Assembly (NCBI GenBank): GCA_003144015.1
Contig: QFWS01000008.1
Location: 59,615-123,614, forward strand
Source of the DNA: Flavobacteriaceae bacterium LYZ1037
GTDB taxonomy: Bacteria; Bacteroidota; Bacteroidia; Flavobacteriales; Flavobacteriaceae
Reading direction: 5' to 3'
Length of the DNA stretch: 64,000 nucleotides
Shown here piece by piece: positions 17,423 through 26,091 of the stretch. The notes beneath the pieces were generated by a model. The model was not told where the DNA came from. It saw nothing but the letters and a program-made list of their open reading frames with translations, and made no database searches. Position numbers and translations under genes: made by a program. Numbering within the stretch: position 1 is the stretch's first letter; every line of letters begins with the position of its first letter.

Positions 17423-17430
17423 CAAAATTA
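17423..17430 (-). promoter_or_regulatory. -7 promoter box for the two-component operon
   Basis: On the minus strand this reads TAATTTTG, ending four bases before the kinase ATG at 17418. Confidence 0.55.
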
Positions 17431-17495
17431 ACATTTTAACATTTAGGGTACTTATCATTTAACCTTACATTAACAAAAATGTTAAAATTTAGGAT

Positions 17496-18083
17496 TTATT
17501 GTGTGAAGTTAACGATTTTATTATGAGTTAGTTGTACCTGACGCTTGGTTTCTTCAATATCTTTATTGATTATCACAAAATGAGACTTTTCCATCTTTTT
17601 AGCATCATTCCACTGATTTTTCATAATAGCTTCAATTTTTTCTATACTAGTCTCGTCTCTTTTTAATAGCCTTTCAATCCGTAATTCTTTTGGAGCAGTA
17701 ACGGTAATAATGTAATCGTAATTTTTATAAGCCTCATTTTCAAATAAAATTGCGGATTCTTTTATTACGTATGGTGCTTCTTGTTTATTTACCCATCTTT
17801 TAAAATGAGAAGCGACTTTAGGATGCACAATGGCATTCATTTTTTCTAAATTGGAAGCATTATTAAATATTTTATCCGCTAAAAAGGGTCTATTTAAAAC
17901 GTTATTAGTATATGCTTGCTCTCCAAAAAGCTCAATTAATTTTCGTTTAATGATTTTGGATCTGTTCATTAGTTTTTTAGCCTCGTCATCAGCAATATAT
18001 ACAGGAACACCTAAAGCTGCAAATAGCTTTGCTACTGTGGTTTTACCACTTCCAATTCCACCTGTTAATCCAACTACAATCAT
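17496..18083 (-). CDS. coaE: Dephospho-CoA kinase
   Basis: Last step of coenzyme A synthesis, phosphorylation of dephospho-CoA at the 3' hydroxyl. The 195-residue protein begins MIVVGLTGGIGSGKTTVAKL (P-loop), then PVYIADDEAKKLMN with the substrate-binding acidic residues, the NAIVHPKV segment and ESAILFE in the middle, and ends with a helical lid with RLLKRDETS. It overlaps the YbbR gene by four bases at the start codon. Together with coaBC at 26084-27292 the window holds most steps from phosphopantothenate to CoA. Confidence 0.95.
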   Translation of the reverse strand: MIVVGLTGGIGSGKTTVAKLFAALGVPVYIADDEAKKLMNRSKIIKRKLIELFGEQAYTNNVLNRPFLADKIFNNASNLEKMNAIVHPKVASHFKRWVNKQEAPYVIKESAILFENEAYKNYDYIITVTAPKELRIERLLKRDETSIEKIEAIMKNQWNDAKKMEKSHFVIINKDIEETKRQVQLTHNKIVNFTQ

Positions 18084-19048
18084 TCTATAATAATAAATTC
18101 GATTTGTTCTTGAGATAATTTCACATGCTTAACCTCATTAGGCTGTGTTACTATTTGTGGTATTAAAAATTCCGATTCTTTTTCAATTTGATTAAAATCG
18201 CAAGTCACCATAAAATCGTTTGCTGTAATCTTATTATAATTAGATAAACTTGTATAGTAAGTTACATAAAGTTTTTTAGGAAAATATTTTATTTGTAAAC
18301 TATCTGGAATATTAATTACTGTAATAGGTATTTTAAGATGTCCTTCTGTAAATTTATCTACTTCTGCATGAATACCAACTTTACTATCAGAGAAAATTAA
18401 ATTGTTATTTTTGTTATTAGGAAGGTTTAATGAAACAGTCTTGTCTACATTAGCCTTTATATCTTTTAGACTTAAGGTATCTGTTTCTATAAATGCTATT
18501 TCCGACACCAGTATTTCGGGACCAATTATTTTAACAGAATCTGGACTTATTTTAATAGAATCTAATAAATCGAATCCTGTAGTAAATGATAATTTACTAT
18601 TTAATTTTACAGGAACTTTTTTAATTGCATTTACATCAAATCTAAATTTTAAAGTATCTGGAGTAATGCTTATAATCTCAATATCTTTATTAAATTGATG
18701 ATTTAAATCTGAAAAACCTTGATGCTTATTCCAAATATAATATTCTTTTGACATCTCGATATTTTCACTAAAATTAATGTCTATTTTAGGTTTTTTAAAA
18801 TAATATTTTAGCAAATTAAACCCGTTAGTTTTCAAAGTGATTTTTAATAAACTTGTACTATCATTTAATACTAAATAACGTTCGGGAACATCCGTTTTAT
18901 TTATTTTAAAAGTTATGGTATTGGTATATGTTGTTGACAATTTCAAAACCATAAGCACAATAAAAGACAACATAAGAAACAACAAAAAAACATTTATTTT
19001 CTTGTTTTGTATCGATGCTATTATTTTAGATTTAATGTTACTTAGCAT
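18080..19048 (-). CDS. YbbR-like domain protein
   Basis: A 322-residue protein with one N-terminal transmembrane helix (about residues 18-38) and an extracytoplasmic region built of beta-rich repeats as in YbbR proteins. Segments such as KVPVKLNSKLSF, ISPDSVKIIGPE and HLKIPITVINIP have the YbbR strand pattern. In Firmicutes YbbR (CdaR) regulates the diadenylate cyclase CdaA; no cyclase gene is adjacent here, so that role is not supported. The gene sits between the glycosyltransferase (six-base gap) and coaE (four-base overlap), an arrangement suggesting one operon. Confidence 0.75.
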   Translation of the reverse strand: MLSNIKSKIIASIQNKKINVFLLFLMLSFIVLMVLKLSTTYTNTITFKINKTDVPERYLVLNDSTSLLKITLKTNGFNLLKYYFKKPKIDINFSENIEMSKEYYIWNKHQGFSDLNHQFNKDIEIISITPDTLKFRFDVNAIKKVPVKLNSKLSFTTGFDLLDSIKISPDSVKIIGPEILVSEIAFIETDTLSLKDIKANVDKTVSLNLPNNKNNNLIFSDSKVGIHAEVDKFTEGHLKIPITVINIPDSLQIKYFPKKLYVTYYTSLSNYNKITANDFMVTCDFNQIEKESEFLIPQIVTQPNEVKHVKLSQEQIEFIIIE

Positions 19049-19054
19049 ATCTTT

Positions 19055-20056
19055 TTAAAAAAATAATTCTGGAAAATATTCTTTCGGTTTCTTGTTAAAT
19101 ACCTGAATCGCTACAGTCGATTTTAAAAAACCCAAACCATAACCCATAAATTGTATGTTAATGGCACATAGAGACAAAATAGCAATATAGATGTTTTTAG
19201 TTTTGATTATAGCATGAATAAAGACTATTAAATAATATAGCAAATACAGGTCAAATAACCATTTAAATTGAAAGGAAACTAGTAGAATAATAGCTGCAAA
19301 AAACCCCAACACAAAAATAGTAGGAAACCAATAGGTTATTTTTTTTGTTTCTGGATGCCACAGGTTTAATATAGGTCTTACCAAGCCAAACTTGTTTACT
19401 TGCCTATAGAATTTAGACCAAGATATTCTTCGTTTATGAAATACAAATGCTTTTGAAATAAGTTTTGTTTTATAGCCTAATTTCCATAACCTAATGGTTA
19501 GGTCTGGGTCTTCGCCAGGATGAATCTTTCCAAATCCTTTTGTTTTTAAAAAGGCTTCTTTTGAAAGTCCCATATTAAAACTCCTTGGCTGAAACCTATT
19601 CATGCTTTTTTTATTTCCTCTAATCCCTCCTGTAGTTAAAAAGGAAGTCATTGAATAATTAATAGCTTTTTGCAAATATGAAAAAGATTCATGTGCTGCA
19701 TCTGGTCCTCCAAAACAATGCACAAAATCTTCATGCAAACTTTTTGCAACTTCATTTAAATATTCAGATGGGAGTATACAATCTGAATCTAATATGATAA
19801 AATAATTGCCTTTAGCATGTTTCATTCCATAATTCCTAGAGTCTCCAGGTCCAGAATTGTCTTTAAACAGGTATAAAATATCTAATTGATTTTGATACTT
19901 ATTTACAACTTCTTCTGCTGTTAGGTTAGAACCGTCTTCAATTATTACAATCTCAAAATTTGTAGTTGTATTTAACTTAGAAAAACTGTTTAATAACTCG
20001 TCAATCTCATCAGGACGATTAAATACAGGAATAATAAATGAGATTTGAAGATTCAT
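19055..20056 (-). CDS. Family 2 glycosyltransferase, membrane-attached
   Basis: A 333-residue GT-A fold enzyme. The N-terminus QISFIIPVFNRPDEIDELL, the acidic VIIEDGS and the DxD-like motif in FIILDSDCILP (near residue 95) are typical of GT2. GEDPDLTIRLWKLGY is the acceptor-side motif, followed by HKRRISW with the QxxRW-like pattern. C-terminal hydrophobic stretches (about 245-295) suggest two or three membrane helices. The product is unknown; cell-envelope glycan synthesis is likely. It leads an operon with the YbbR gene and coaE, starting from a -7 box that almost touches its ATG. Confidence 0.88.
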   Translation of the reverse strand: MNLQISFIIPVFNRPDEIDELLNSFSKLNTTTNFEIVIIEDGSNLTAEEVVNKYQNQLDILYLFKDNSGPGDSRNYGMKHAKGNYFIILDSDCILPSEYLNEVAKSLHEDFVHCFGGPDAAHESFSYLQKAINYSMTSFLTTGGIRGNKKSMNRFQPRSFNMGLSKEAFLKTKGFGKIHPGEDPDLTIRLWKLGYKTKLISKAFVFHKRRISWSKFYRQVNKFGLVRPILNLWHPETKKITYWFPTIFVLGFFAAIILLVSFQFKWLFDLYLLYYLIVFIHAIIKTKNIYIAILSLCAINIQFMGYGLGFLKSTVAIQVFNKKPKEYFPELFF

Positions 20057-20060
20057 CTAA

Positions 20061-20068
20061 CAAATGTA
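20061..20068 (-). promoter_or_regulatory. -7 promoter box for the GT2-YbbR-coaE operon
   Basis: On the minus strand this reads TACATTTG, a perfect match ending four bases before the ATG at 20056. The upstream gene's terminator (20081-20110) occupies the place of a -33 element. Confidence 0.55.
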
Positions 20069-20080
20069 ATTAATCCCATA

Positions 20081-20110
20081 AAAAAAGCCACTCTATTTGA
20101 GTGGCTTTTT
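20081..20110 (-). terminator. Terminator of the T9SS P-domain gene
   Basis: AAAAAGCCACTC pairs with GAGTGGCTTTTT around a short loop. In minus-strand orientation it ends in a U run, 22 bases after the stop of the secreted protein gene. Confidence 0.8.
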
Positions 20111-20131
20111 AAGATATATAAAAGTGTTAAA

Positions 20132-22324
20132 TTATTTCTTAATCACTTTAATAGTTTTAGTCGCATTCTCGACAGTTACTTTTACAAAGTAAGCACCTGG
20201 CTGAAGGTTTGACATATCCACTTCGCTATTAACAGTGTTTGGAGCAGTACGTAGTACTTCTTGACCTAACATGTTGTAAATAGCTACATTTTGAATGTCT
20301 TTTTGTGCATTTAACGTTAAGCTATTATTTACCGGGTTTGGATAGTAAGTAAAATTATTAAGTGAAACTTCTTCTACACCAAGAGTATATAACGTTGGAA
20401 TTAAACACCATTGTACTAAAGTACCATTATCTCCACCAGCATCATCAACTACAGTTAATGTCCAGTCTCCGTCAAAAGTTTCATCATTAAAATCAGATAA
20501 TAATGCACCTGTTACATTTACAAGAGTGAAAGTACCTACAGTAGGGGTTCCACAAGCTAAAACTGCACCATCGTCATCAAACCTTATATCCATATTTTCA
20601 TTAGCACCACATTGATCAAACATAAGTTCTACAATAGTACCTGTAGGACTTGTTAATGTAATATCTAAATCAGCTAAAAAAGTATGATCAATTTTAACAA
20701 TAACATCTAAATCTGAAAGAACTTCAGGTCCTGTACCAGAAACAGTAATTATATCATTAACAGGTGCTGCATCTGTAACTGTGCTTGCTGGAGAGCTTGA
20801 ATAAGCACCACAAGATTCAGAAGGTCCACAAGTATTGCTGAAGTCTCCTAATGAAAAATCACAATCGGCATCTGAATGTTCTACTGTTAAAGTTACGCTA
20901 GTTCCATCTGTATAAGGTCCAGCTGTTACTGTTCCTGCTGATACTGCAAACATACCTCCTAAACCATCAGTCACAAAAGTTCCATCTCCAACTGATGATA
21001 CCTCAACATCTACACTAAATTGCGAGTTTCCACAATCTGGCACAATAGTAGAACTATCTACAACAGTTGCAGTACATGCAGGTGGTGTTGCACATGTTAA
21101 TGTAATATCTATGGTTCCAGTAGTTGTACTAGAACTAGACCAATTAGCAACATATACATAATATGTTTCATTTAATACAGAGGTAAAAGTATGTGTTTCA
21201 GCTACAGTTGAATCATCAACACAATCAATATTTACTAAAGTACCACAAGCACCACTAGTTATTGCCATCTCATGATCGAAACTAGCTGTTGAATCAACAG
21301 TCAAGTCTCCTCCTGTTCCAGTAAATGTAAACCAAATACCATTAGCTCCTATTGTACAACCACTATCTTCTTGAGTTCCAGTTGAACCCACCGAAGAAGC
21401 GTTTATTGTTTCTCCACAAGCTATTTCTGTTGCATTTGCGCAATCTATATTAGTTGGTGCTGGTGGTGCATCCTCCGTTGTAAATGTCCAAGTTGCGCAA
21501 CCAGTAGCTGCACCAAAACAGTTTACAGGAGCAACAGACCAAGTATAAGCAGTAGCATAATCTAAACCAGTAATATTTATTGATGGTGTAGATACATTAG
21601 CAATAGTTGTTCCATCAAATACAAAATCGTAAGAAAGAGCACCAGGAACTGCATTCCATGAAAAGGATACTACACGAGATAACCCATCAACCGATGCTGT
21701 AGTCGCTACATCTGTAGCGGTATCTGCAGGTGCAATAACAGTTGCACAAGCAGGAGGTGCTATTTCTGTACAGCTATATACTTCTACGGTGTCAAAAGCC
21801 CAACCCCATGAATAATCACCAGTCCATTTAAATCTAACTTGTGCATTTGAAACACCTGCTAATTCTGCAGTGACATCAATATTTTCTAGTCCAAAAGCAG
21901 TCGTTGCTGAATAGGAAGCAACAGAGACCCATGAAGAACCATTATATACTTCAACATCAGCACTTCCTCCAAAACCAGAAGTAAAAAAATGATTATACTT
22001 TAATGTAACGCTTGTTAGTGCAGAACAATCAAAAATTGGACTTTCTAGAGCGGCTTCTTCAGGACCACCTCCATAAGTATCACTATCAAACAAAGCATAA
22101 TTATCAGTCATTCCGCCATTATCATAATAAATGGTGTTTGGTGCTGTATAACCAACAGCTTCGCCTCCAGTAGCAAAGGTCCATACATTTGTTGAACCTG
22201 CTATGTCATTATTTGTCCATCCTGCAGGAAGGCTTAATCCTGCGTCAAAATTCTCAGTTAAGACCGTCTGAGCACTCAAATTAAACATGGCAAATAGTGC
22301 CAATAATAATGTAATTTTTTTCAT
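20132..22324 (-). CDS. Large secreted T9SS protein with proprotein-convertase P domain
   Basis: A 730-residue protein with signal peptide MKKITLLLALFAMFNLSAQ. An N-terminal jelly-roll module (about 20-185, with TENFDAGLSLPAGWTNND) resembles choice-of-anchor or MAM-like domains. A fibronectin type III-like module (about 195-285) follows, then a DUF-like beta domain beginning near ATEIACGETI. A P/Homo B domain covers about 530-645 (INDIITVSG, DLDITLTSPTGT, FDGDWTLTVVDDAGGDNGTL). The type A T9SS sorting domain is at about 655-730 (YYPNPVNN to the terminal KTIKVIKK). No protease domain is present. It was probably surface-exposed or released; Asp/Gly-rich loops suggest calcium binding. It is flanked by its own terminator. 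Confidence 0.85.
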   Translation of the reverse strand: MKKITLLLALFAMFNLSAQTVLTENFDAGLSLPAGWTNNDIAGSTNVWTFATGGEAVGYTAPNTIYYDNGGMTDNYALFDSDTYGGGPEEAALESPIFDCSALTSVTLKYNHFFTSGFGGSADVEVYNGSSWVSVASYSATTAFGLENIDVTAELAGVSNAQVRFKWTGDYSWGWAFDTVEVYSCTEIAPPACATVIAPADTATDVATTASVDGLSRVVSFSWNAVPGALSYDFVFDGTTIANVSTPSINITGLDYATAYTWSVAPVNCFGAATGCATWTFTTEDAPPAPTNIDCANATEIACGETINASSVGSTGTQEDSGCTIGANGIWFTFTGTGGDLTVDSTASFDHEMAITSGACGTLVNIDCVDDSTVAETHTFTSVLNETYYVYVANWSSSSTTTGTIDITLTCATPPACTATVVDSSTIVPDCGNSQFSVDVEVSSVGDGTFVTDGLGGMFAVSAGTVTAGPYTDGTSVTLTVEHSDADCDFSLGDFSNTCGPSESCGAYSSSPASTVTDAAPVNDIITVSGTGPEVLSDLDVIVKIDHTFLADLDITLTSPTGTIVELMFDQCGANENMDIRFDDDGAVLACGTPTVGTFTLVNVTGALLSDFNDETFDGDWTLTVVDDAGGDNGTLVQWCLIPTLYTLGVEEVSLNNFTYYPNPVNNSLTLNAQKDIQNVAIYNMLGQEVLRTAPNTVNSEVDMSNLQPGAYFVKVTVENATKTIKVIKK

Positions 22325-22520
22325 ATTTAATTGATTAAATTGTTGTTAAAGGCTAAAAATATTGATAATAATTAGTTAATGAAGTGTTAAATTCAATAAA
22401 TCGACATAATGTATTTTTTTATCGCTGAAATGCTTGTGTCAGAAAATGATTTCATATTCTAATTTCTAGTCTATAAATTAATATCCTAAAGACAAAGGAC
22501 TTCTACACATTTGAGATAAA

Positions 22521-22552
22521 AAAAGCGAGCCTTAAAAATAAGACTCGCTTTT
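22521..22552 (-). terminator. Terminator of fabI
   Basis: AAAAGCGAG and CTCGCTTTT form the outer stem, with CTT and AAG pairing inside. In minus orientation it follows the fabI stop by about 25 bases and ends in U residues. Confidence 0.75.
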
Positions 22553-22577
22553 ACTATATATATAAGTATAATTAAAT

Positions 22578-23399
22578 TTATTCAATTCCTTTAATAAAGG
22601 CCTCCATAACATCTTTACTAACACCCGTATTACTAAATCCACCATCGTGGAATAAATTTTGAAGTGTCACCATTTTAGTTAAGTCGCTAAACATGGCTAC
22701 TGTATAGTTTGCACAATCTAGAGCTGTGGCATTCCCTAAAGGAGCCATTTTATCTGCATAAGCAATAAACCCATCAAACCCTTTTACACCTGAACCTGCC
22801 GTTGTAGGTGTTGGAGATTGTGAAATGGTATTTACTCTTACCGTTTTATCTTTGCCCATAAAATACCCAAAACTACGAGCAATACTTTCTAAATAGGCTT
22901 TGTTATCAGCCATATCATTATAATCTGGAAAAACTCTTTGAGCAGCCATATATGTAAGTGCTACAATGCTTCCCCAAGAATTCATGGCATCTTTTTGATA
23001 TAAGGTTTGCATTACTTTATGAAAAGACATAGCCGAAATATCTGTTCCTTTCTGGGTCCAATCGTAATTTTGACTGGTATAAGCATTTCCTTTTCTTACA
23101 TTAATAGACATTCCTATGGAATGCAATACAAAATCTAATTTTCCGCCTAAAATCTCAACTGATTTTTCAACCAGATTTTCTAAATCTTCTAAAGAAGTAG
23201 CATCTGCAGGAATAATTTGTGACCCCGTTTTTTCAGCCAAAGCATTAATTTGCCCCATACGTAATGCTACAGGTGCATTAGTTAAAACAAAAGTTCCACC
23301 TTCTTCGTGTACACGTTCGGCTGTTTTCCAAGCGATAGAATTTTCGTCTAATGCTCCAAAAATTATTCCTCTTTTTCCTTTTAATAAGTTATATGACAT
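22578..23399 (-). CDS. fabI: Enoyl-ACP reductase (NADH), FabI type
   Basis: Final reduction in each round of type II fatty-acid elongation. The 273-residue SDR-fold protein has the FabI-specific cofactor segment KGKRGIIFGALDENSIAW, FVLHSIGMS and the catalytic region LTYMAAQRVFPDYNDMADNKAYLES, where the Tyr and Lys form a Y-x6-K-like pair characteristic of the family, then SPTPTTAGSGVKGF near the substrate loop. It is preceded by recN (71-base gap) but has its own -7 box, so it is likely transcribed independently. FabI is the target of triclosan-type inhibitors in other bacteria. Confidence 0.94.
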   Translation of the reverse strand: MSYNLLKGKRGIIFGALDENSIAWKTAERVHEEGGTFVLTNAPVALRMGQINALAEKTGSQIIPADATSLEDLENLVEKSVEILGGKLDFVLHSIGMSINVRKGNAYTSQNYDWTQKGTDISAMSFHKVMQTLYQKDAMNSWGSIVALTYMAAQRVFPDYNDMADNKAYLESIARSFGYFMGKDKTVRVNTISQSPTPTTAGSGVKGFDGFIAYADKMAPLGNATALDCANYTVAMFSDLTKMVTLQNLFHDGGFSNTGVSKDVMEAFIKGIE

Positions 23400-23459
23400 A
23401 TTATAAAATTTAGTCGTCAGTTAATGGACGTTGATGATATTGTTAGTTGGTTTAAAGAA

Positions 23460-23467
23460 CAAATATA
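23460..23467 (-). promoter_or_regulatory. -7 promoter box for fabI
   Basis: On the minus strand this reads TATATTTG, lying just outside the recN stop codon and about 60 bases before the fabI ATG. Confidence 0.5.
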
Positions 23468-23470
23468 GTA

Positions 23471-25123
23471 TTAATTCAATAATTGTTTAGCATGTGCCAA
23501 TGCTGAATTTGAAATTTCTATACCTCCAAGCATTTGTGCTATCTCTACCAAACGTTCGTCGTGATTTAGTTTTTTTAAATTTGTTACGGTTAAATTATCT
23601 ACATCTTCTTTATAAACTTTAAAGTGTGTATGCCCTTTTGCAGCAATTTGAGGAATATGTGTAATAGCAAAAACCTGCATGGTATGACTCATTTGTAGCA
23701 TGATTTGCCCCATTTTATTCGAAATTTCACCAGAAACACCTGAGTCTATTTCATCGAACATGATGGTTGGTAATTGCTTATACTTTGATAATATTGATTT
23801 AATTGCCAGCATGATTCTAGATAACTCTCCTCCTGATGCTGCTTTTTTAAGCTCGTTAAACTGTCCTCCTTTATTAGCTGAAAACATAAAAGACAAATCG
23901 TCTTTACCATTGTTGTAAAACGTTTTAGAATCCTGTAAGACTATATTAAATTTGGCATTTGGCATGCCTAAATCCTTCAGGATAATTTCTAATTGCTTGG
24001 TCAAGTCCGGAATGGCCTTCTTTCGGTTTTTATGAATTGTTTCAGCTGTTTTATTTAAAGTGGTTTCTATTTCAAGGAGTTCTTTTTCTTTCTTTTGAAT
24101 GGTTTCGTCTAAATTCTCAGTTTCAGACACTTTTAATGTTAATGACTCTTTAATTTGAATTAACTCAGGAACAGAACTCACCAAGTGTTTTTTAAACAAG
24201 TTGTTTAATATTTGTAACTTGGTATTTACCTGTTCCAACCTTTCAGGATCTGCATCTAAGTTTTCCTGAAGGGTTTCTATTTCAGAAAATACATCGTCTA
24301 GTTCTATAAAACTACTTTCTATTCTATGAAATAAATTCTCATATGCCTTAGAATAACCACTAATGCTTTTAAAATTACTTTTTAAAGTGGTTAAAATTGA
24401 AAGCAATCCAATTTCATCGTCGTTAAATAACTGATTAGAACTTAATAAAGAGTCTCTAATTTCTTCAATATTATTTAAGGTTTCGTAGTCTTCTTCTAGG
24501 GTTTCTAATTCGTCTTCAATAAGATTAGACTCGTTTAATTCGTTTAACAGAAAAGAGTGATAATCGTATTCTTTAATAGCTTCGGCTTTAAACAATAACA
24601 ACTCTTCCAATTCTTTTTGAATGGTTTTAAACTGTTTTAGCTGCTGAGAATAGGTGTTTAATACAGTTCTATTATTTGCTAATGCGTCAATTATTTCAAA
24701 TTGAAAAACATCGTCTGTCAATTGAAGTGTTTGGTGTTGCGAATGAATATCTATTAATTGTTCGCCTAAAACTTGAAGGCTATTTAAATTCACTGGAGAA
24801 TCGTTTACAAAAGCTCTAGATTTTCCTGAAGGCAATATTTCTCTACGAATAATGGTTTGTGGTTCGTAGTCTAAATCGTTGAAGTCAAACAAGTTTTTTA
24901 AATTGTAATTTGTGACATCGAAAACAGCTTCAATTATGCATTTTTTAGTAACATCTTTGATGCTTGATAAGTCTGCTCTTTTACCTAAAATTAGAGATAA
25001 TCCTCCAAGTAAAATAGATTTTCCTGCGCCAGTTTCGCCAGTAATAATAGAAAACCCTTGATTAAAGTTAACCTGTAAGTTATCTATTAACGCATAATTT
25101 TTTATGGATAGAGATGTGATCAA
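23471..25123 (-). CDS. recN: DNA repair ATPase RecN
   Basis: SMC-like protein acting in double-strand break repair. The 550-residue length is standard. The Walker A segment SIITGETGAGKSILLGGL is at about 26-43, two long coiled-coil arms fill the middle (about 150-370), the ABC signature is AASGGELSRIMLA and Walker B is PTIMFDEIDSGVSGE. The start codon appears to be TTG at 25123 (reading ITSLSIKNYALID), agreeing with family N-termini; no in-frame ATG is close. It closes the bamD-rpoZ-coaBC-DUF4835-recN cluster, with an 80-base gap from the DUF4835 gene. Confidence 0.95.
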   Translation of the reverse strand: MITSLSIKNYALIDNLQVNFNQGFSIITGETGAGKSILLGGLSLILGKRADLSSIKDVTKKCIIEAVFDVTNYNLKNLFDFNDLDYEPQTIIRREILPSGKSRAFVNDSPVNLNSLQVLGEQLIDIHSQHQTLQLTDDVFQFEIIDALANNRTVLNTYSQQLKQFKTIQKELEELLLFKAEAIKEYDYHSFLLNELNESNLIEDELETLEEDYETLNNIEEIRDSLLSSNQLFNDDEIGLLSILTTLKSNFKSISGYSKAYENLFHRIESSFIELDDVFSEIETLQENLDADPERLEQVNTKLQILNNLFKKHLVSSVPELIQIKESLTLKVSETENLDETIQKKEKELLEIETTLNKTAETIHKNRKKAIPDLTKQLEIILKDLGMPNAKFNIVLQDSKTFYNNGKDDLSFMFSANKGGQFNELKKAASGGELSRIMLAIKSILSKYKQLPTIMFDEIDSGVSGEISNKMGQIMLQMSHTMQVFAITHIPQIAAKGHTHFKVYKEDVDNLTVTNLKKLNHDERLVEIAQMLGGIEISNSALAHAKQLLN

Positions 25124-25203
25124 TTTTCTATTAAGAATTTAGTTAAAGGTAATTAATATTCAGAAAAGATATATTAAAAGCTTCAAAATATGTTACTGGA
25201 ATA

Positions 25204-26091
25204 TTAGTATTTAATATTTCTCCATTGACTAGAATACATTGGAGCAATATTTCCAAGGGCAGATACTAATTTTGTTATTTCTACATTTGGACCAGCACTG
25301 AAGATATCTTGTATTTCGTCTGCTTTAGCATCGAAAAATGTTCTTAATATGTAAGAATTTGGTCTAACTCTATTCATTTTCTCAAGACTAATTATAGCAT
25401 CAGCAATGTTAGATTTTGCTTCTTTTTGATCTTGAGACATCAAGTCTAAACCATTTCTATGGTAATTATACATAACTGTTCTATAGTCTTCAAAAGTTGG
25501 AGACAACATGTTATCTATTAAAGCATATCTGTTCTGTGTTCCATCACTTAATTTCCATCCTTTTGTGTTTTCACCTTGAGAATAGTTTAAGATAACTTGA
25601 GCTTGATTAAAATACGTATCTCCTCCTTTTAGTGAAAATGTATCTGCATCAATACCTATAACCATATACACATGAAAAGCCAAAACCGAAATTAAATTAG
25701 ATTCAAACTGATTAGGGTTGTAAACCATGTTTTGAAATTCTAAATATCTAAACGAAAAATCTTTATCGTTTAAGTTATGAACTGGAGTTGTGTAAGACGA
25801 CCCATAAACTGGTCTTGAAGACTGCACTTGAATGGTTCCATTAAAGACATCGCTTGCGTATTCGGTAATGTTTATATAAATAGAACATTCTATACGTTCT
25901 TTATTTGTAAATTCTTTATTGGTCCATTTGGTGTTATTTACAAATTCTCGTATTTGTTTTTCTAACGTTTTAAATACAGGCAAATTAGGGTTTCCAGTTT
26001 GTTCGGCATTTATCACCACATTACAATTTAATTCTTGCGTGAATGCAGAAACACAAAAACTCAACATTAAAATTAATAGAATTTTACGCAT
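25204..26091 (-). CDS. DUF4835 family secreted protein
   Basis: A 295-residue protein with a signal peptide ending SAFTQE near residue 19. The opening LNCNVVINAEQTGNPNLPVFKTLE and the block GTIQVQSSRPVYGSSY are typical of DUF4835, a Bacteroidota-specific family. The function is unknown; the constant neighbourhood of bamD, rpoZ, coaBC and recN in this phylum suggests a basic envelope role, but this is inference from context. The ATG overlaps the coaBC stop by eight bases, which indicates translational coupling. Confidence 0.85.
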   Translation of the reverse strand: MRKILLILMLSFCVSAFTQELNCNVVINAEQTGNPNLPVFKTLEKQIREFVNNTKWTNKEFTNKERIECSIYINITEYASDVFNGTIQVQSSRPVYGSSYTTPVHNLNDKDFSFRYLEFQNMVYNPNQFESNLISVLAFHVYMVIGIDADTFSLKGGDTYFNQAQVILNYSQGENTKGWKLSDGTQNRYALIDNMLSPTFEDYRTVMYNYHRNGLDLMSQDQKEAKSNIADAIISLEKMNRVRPNSYILRTFFDAKADEIQDIFSAGPNVEITKLVSALGNIAPMYSSQWRNIKY

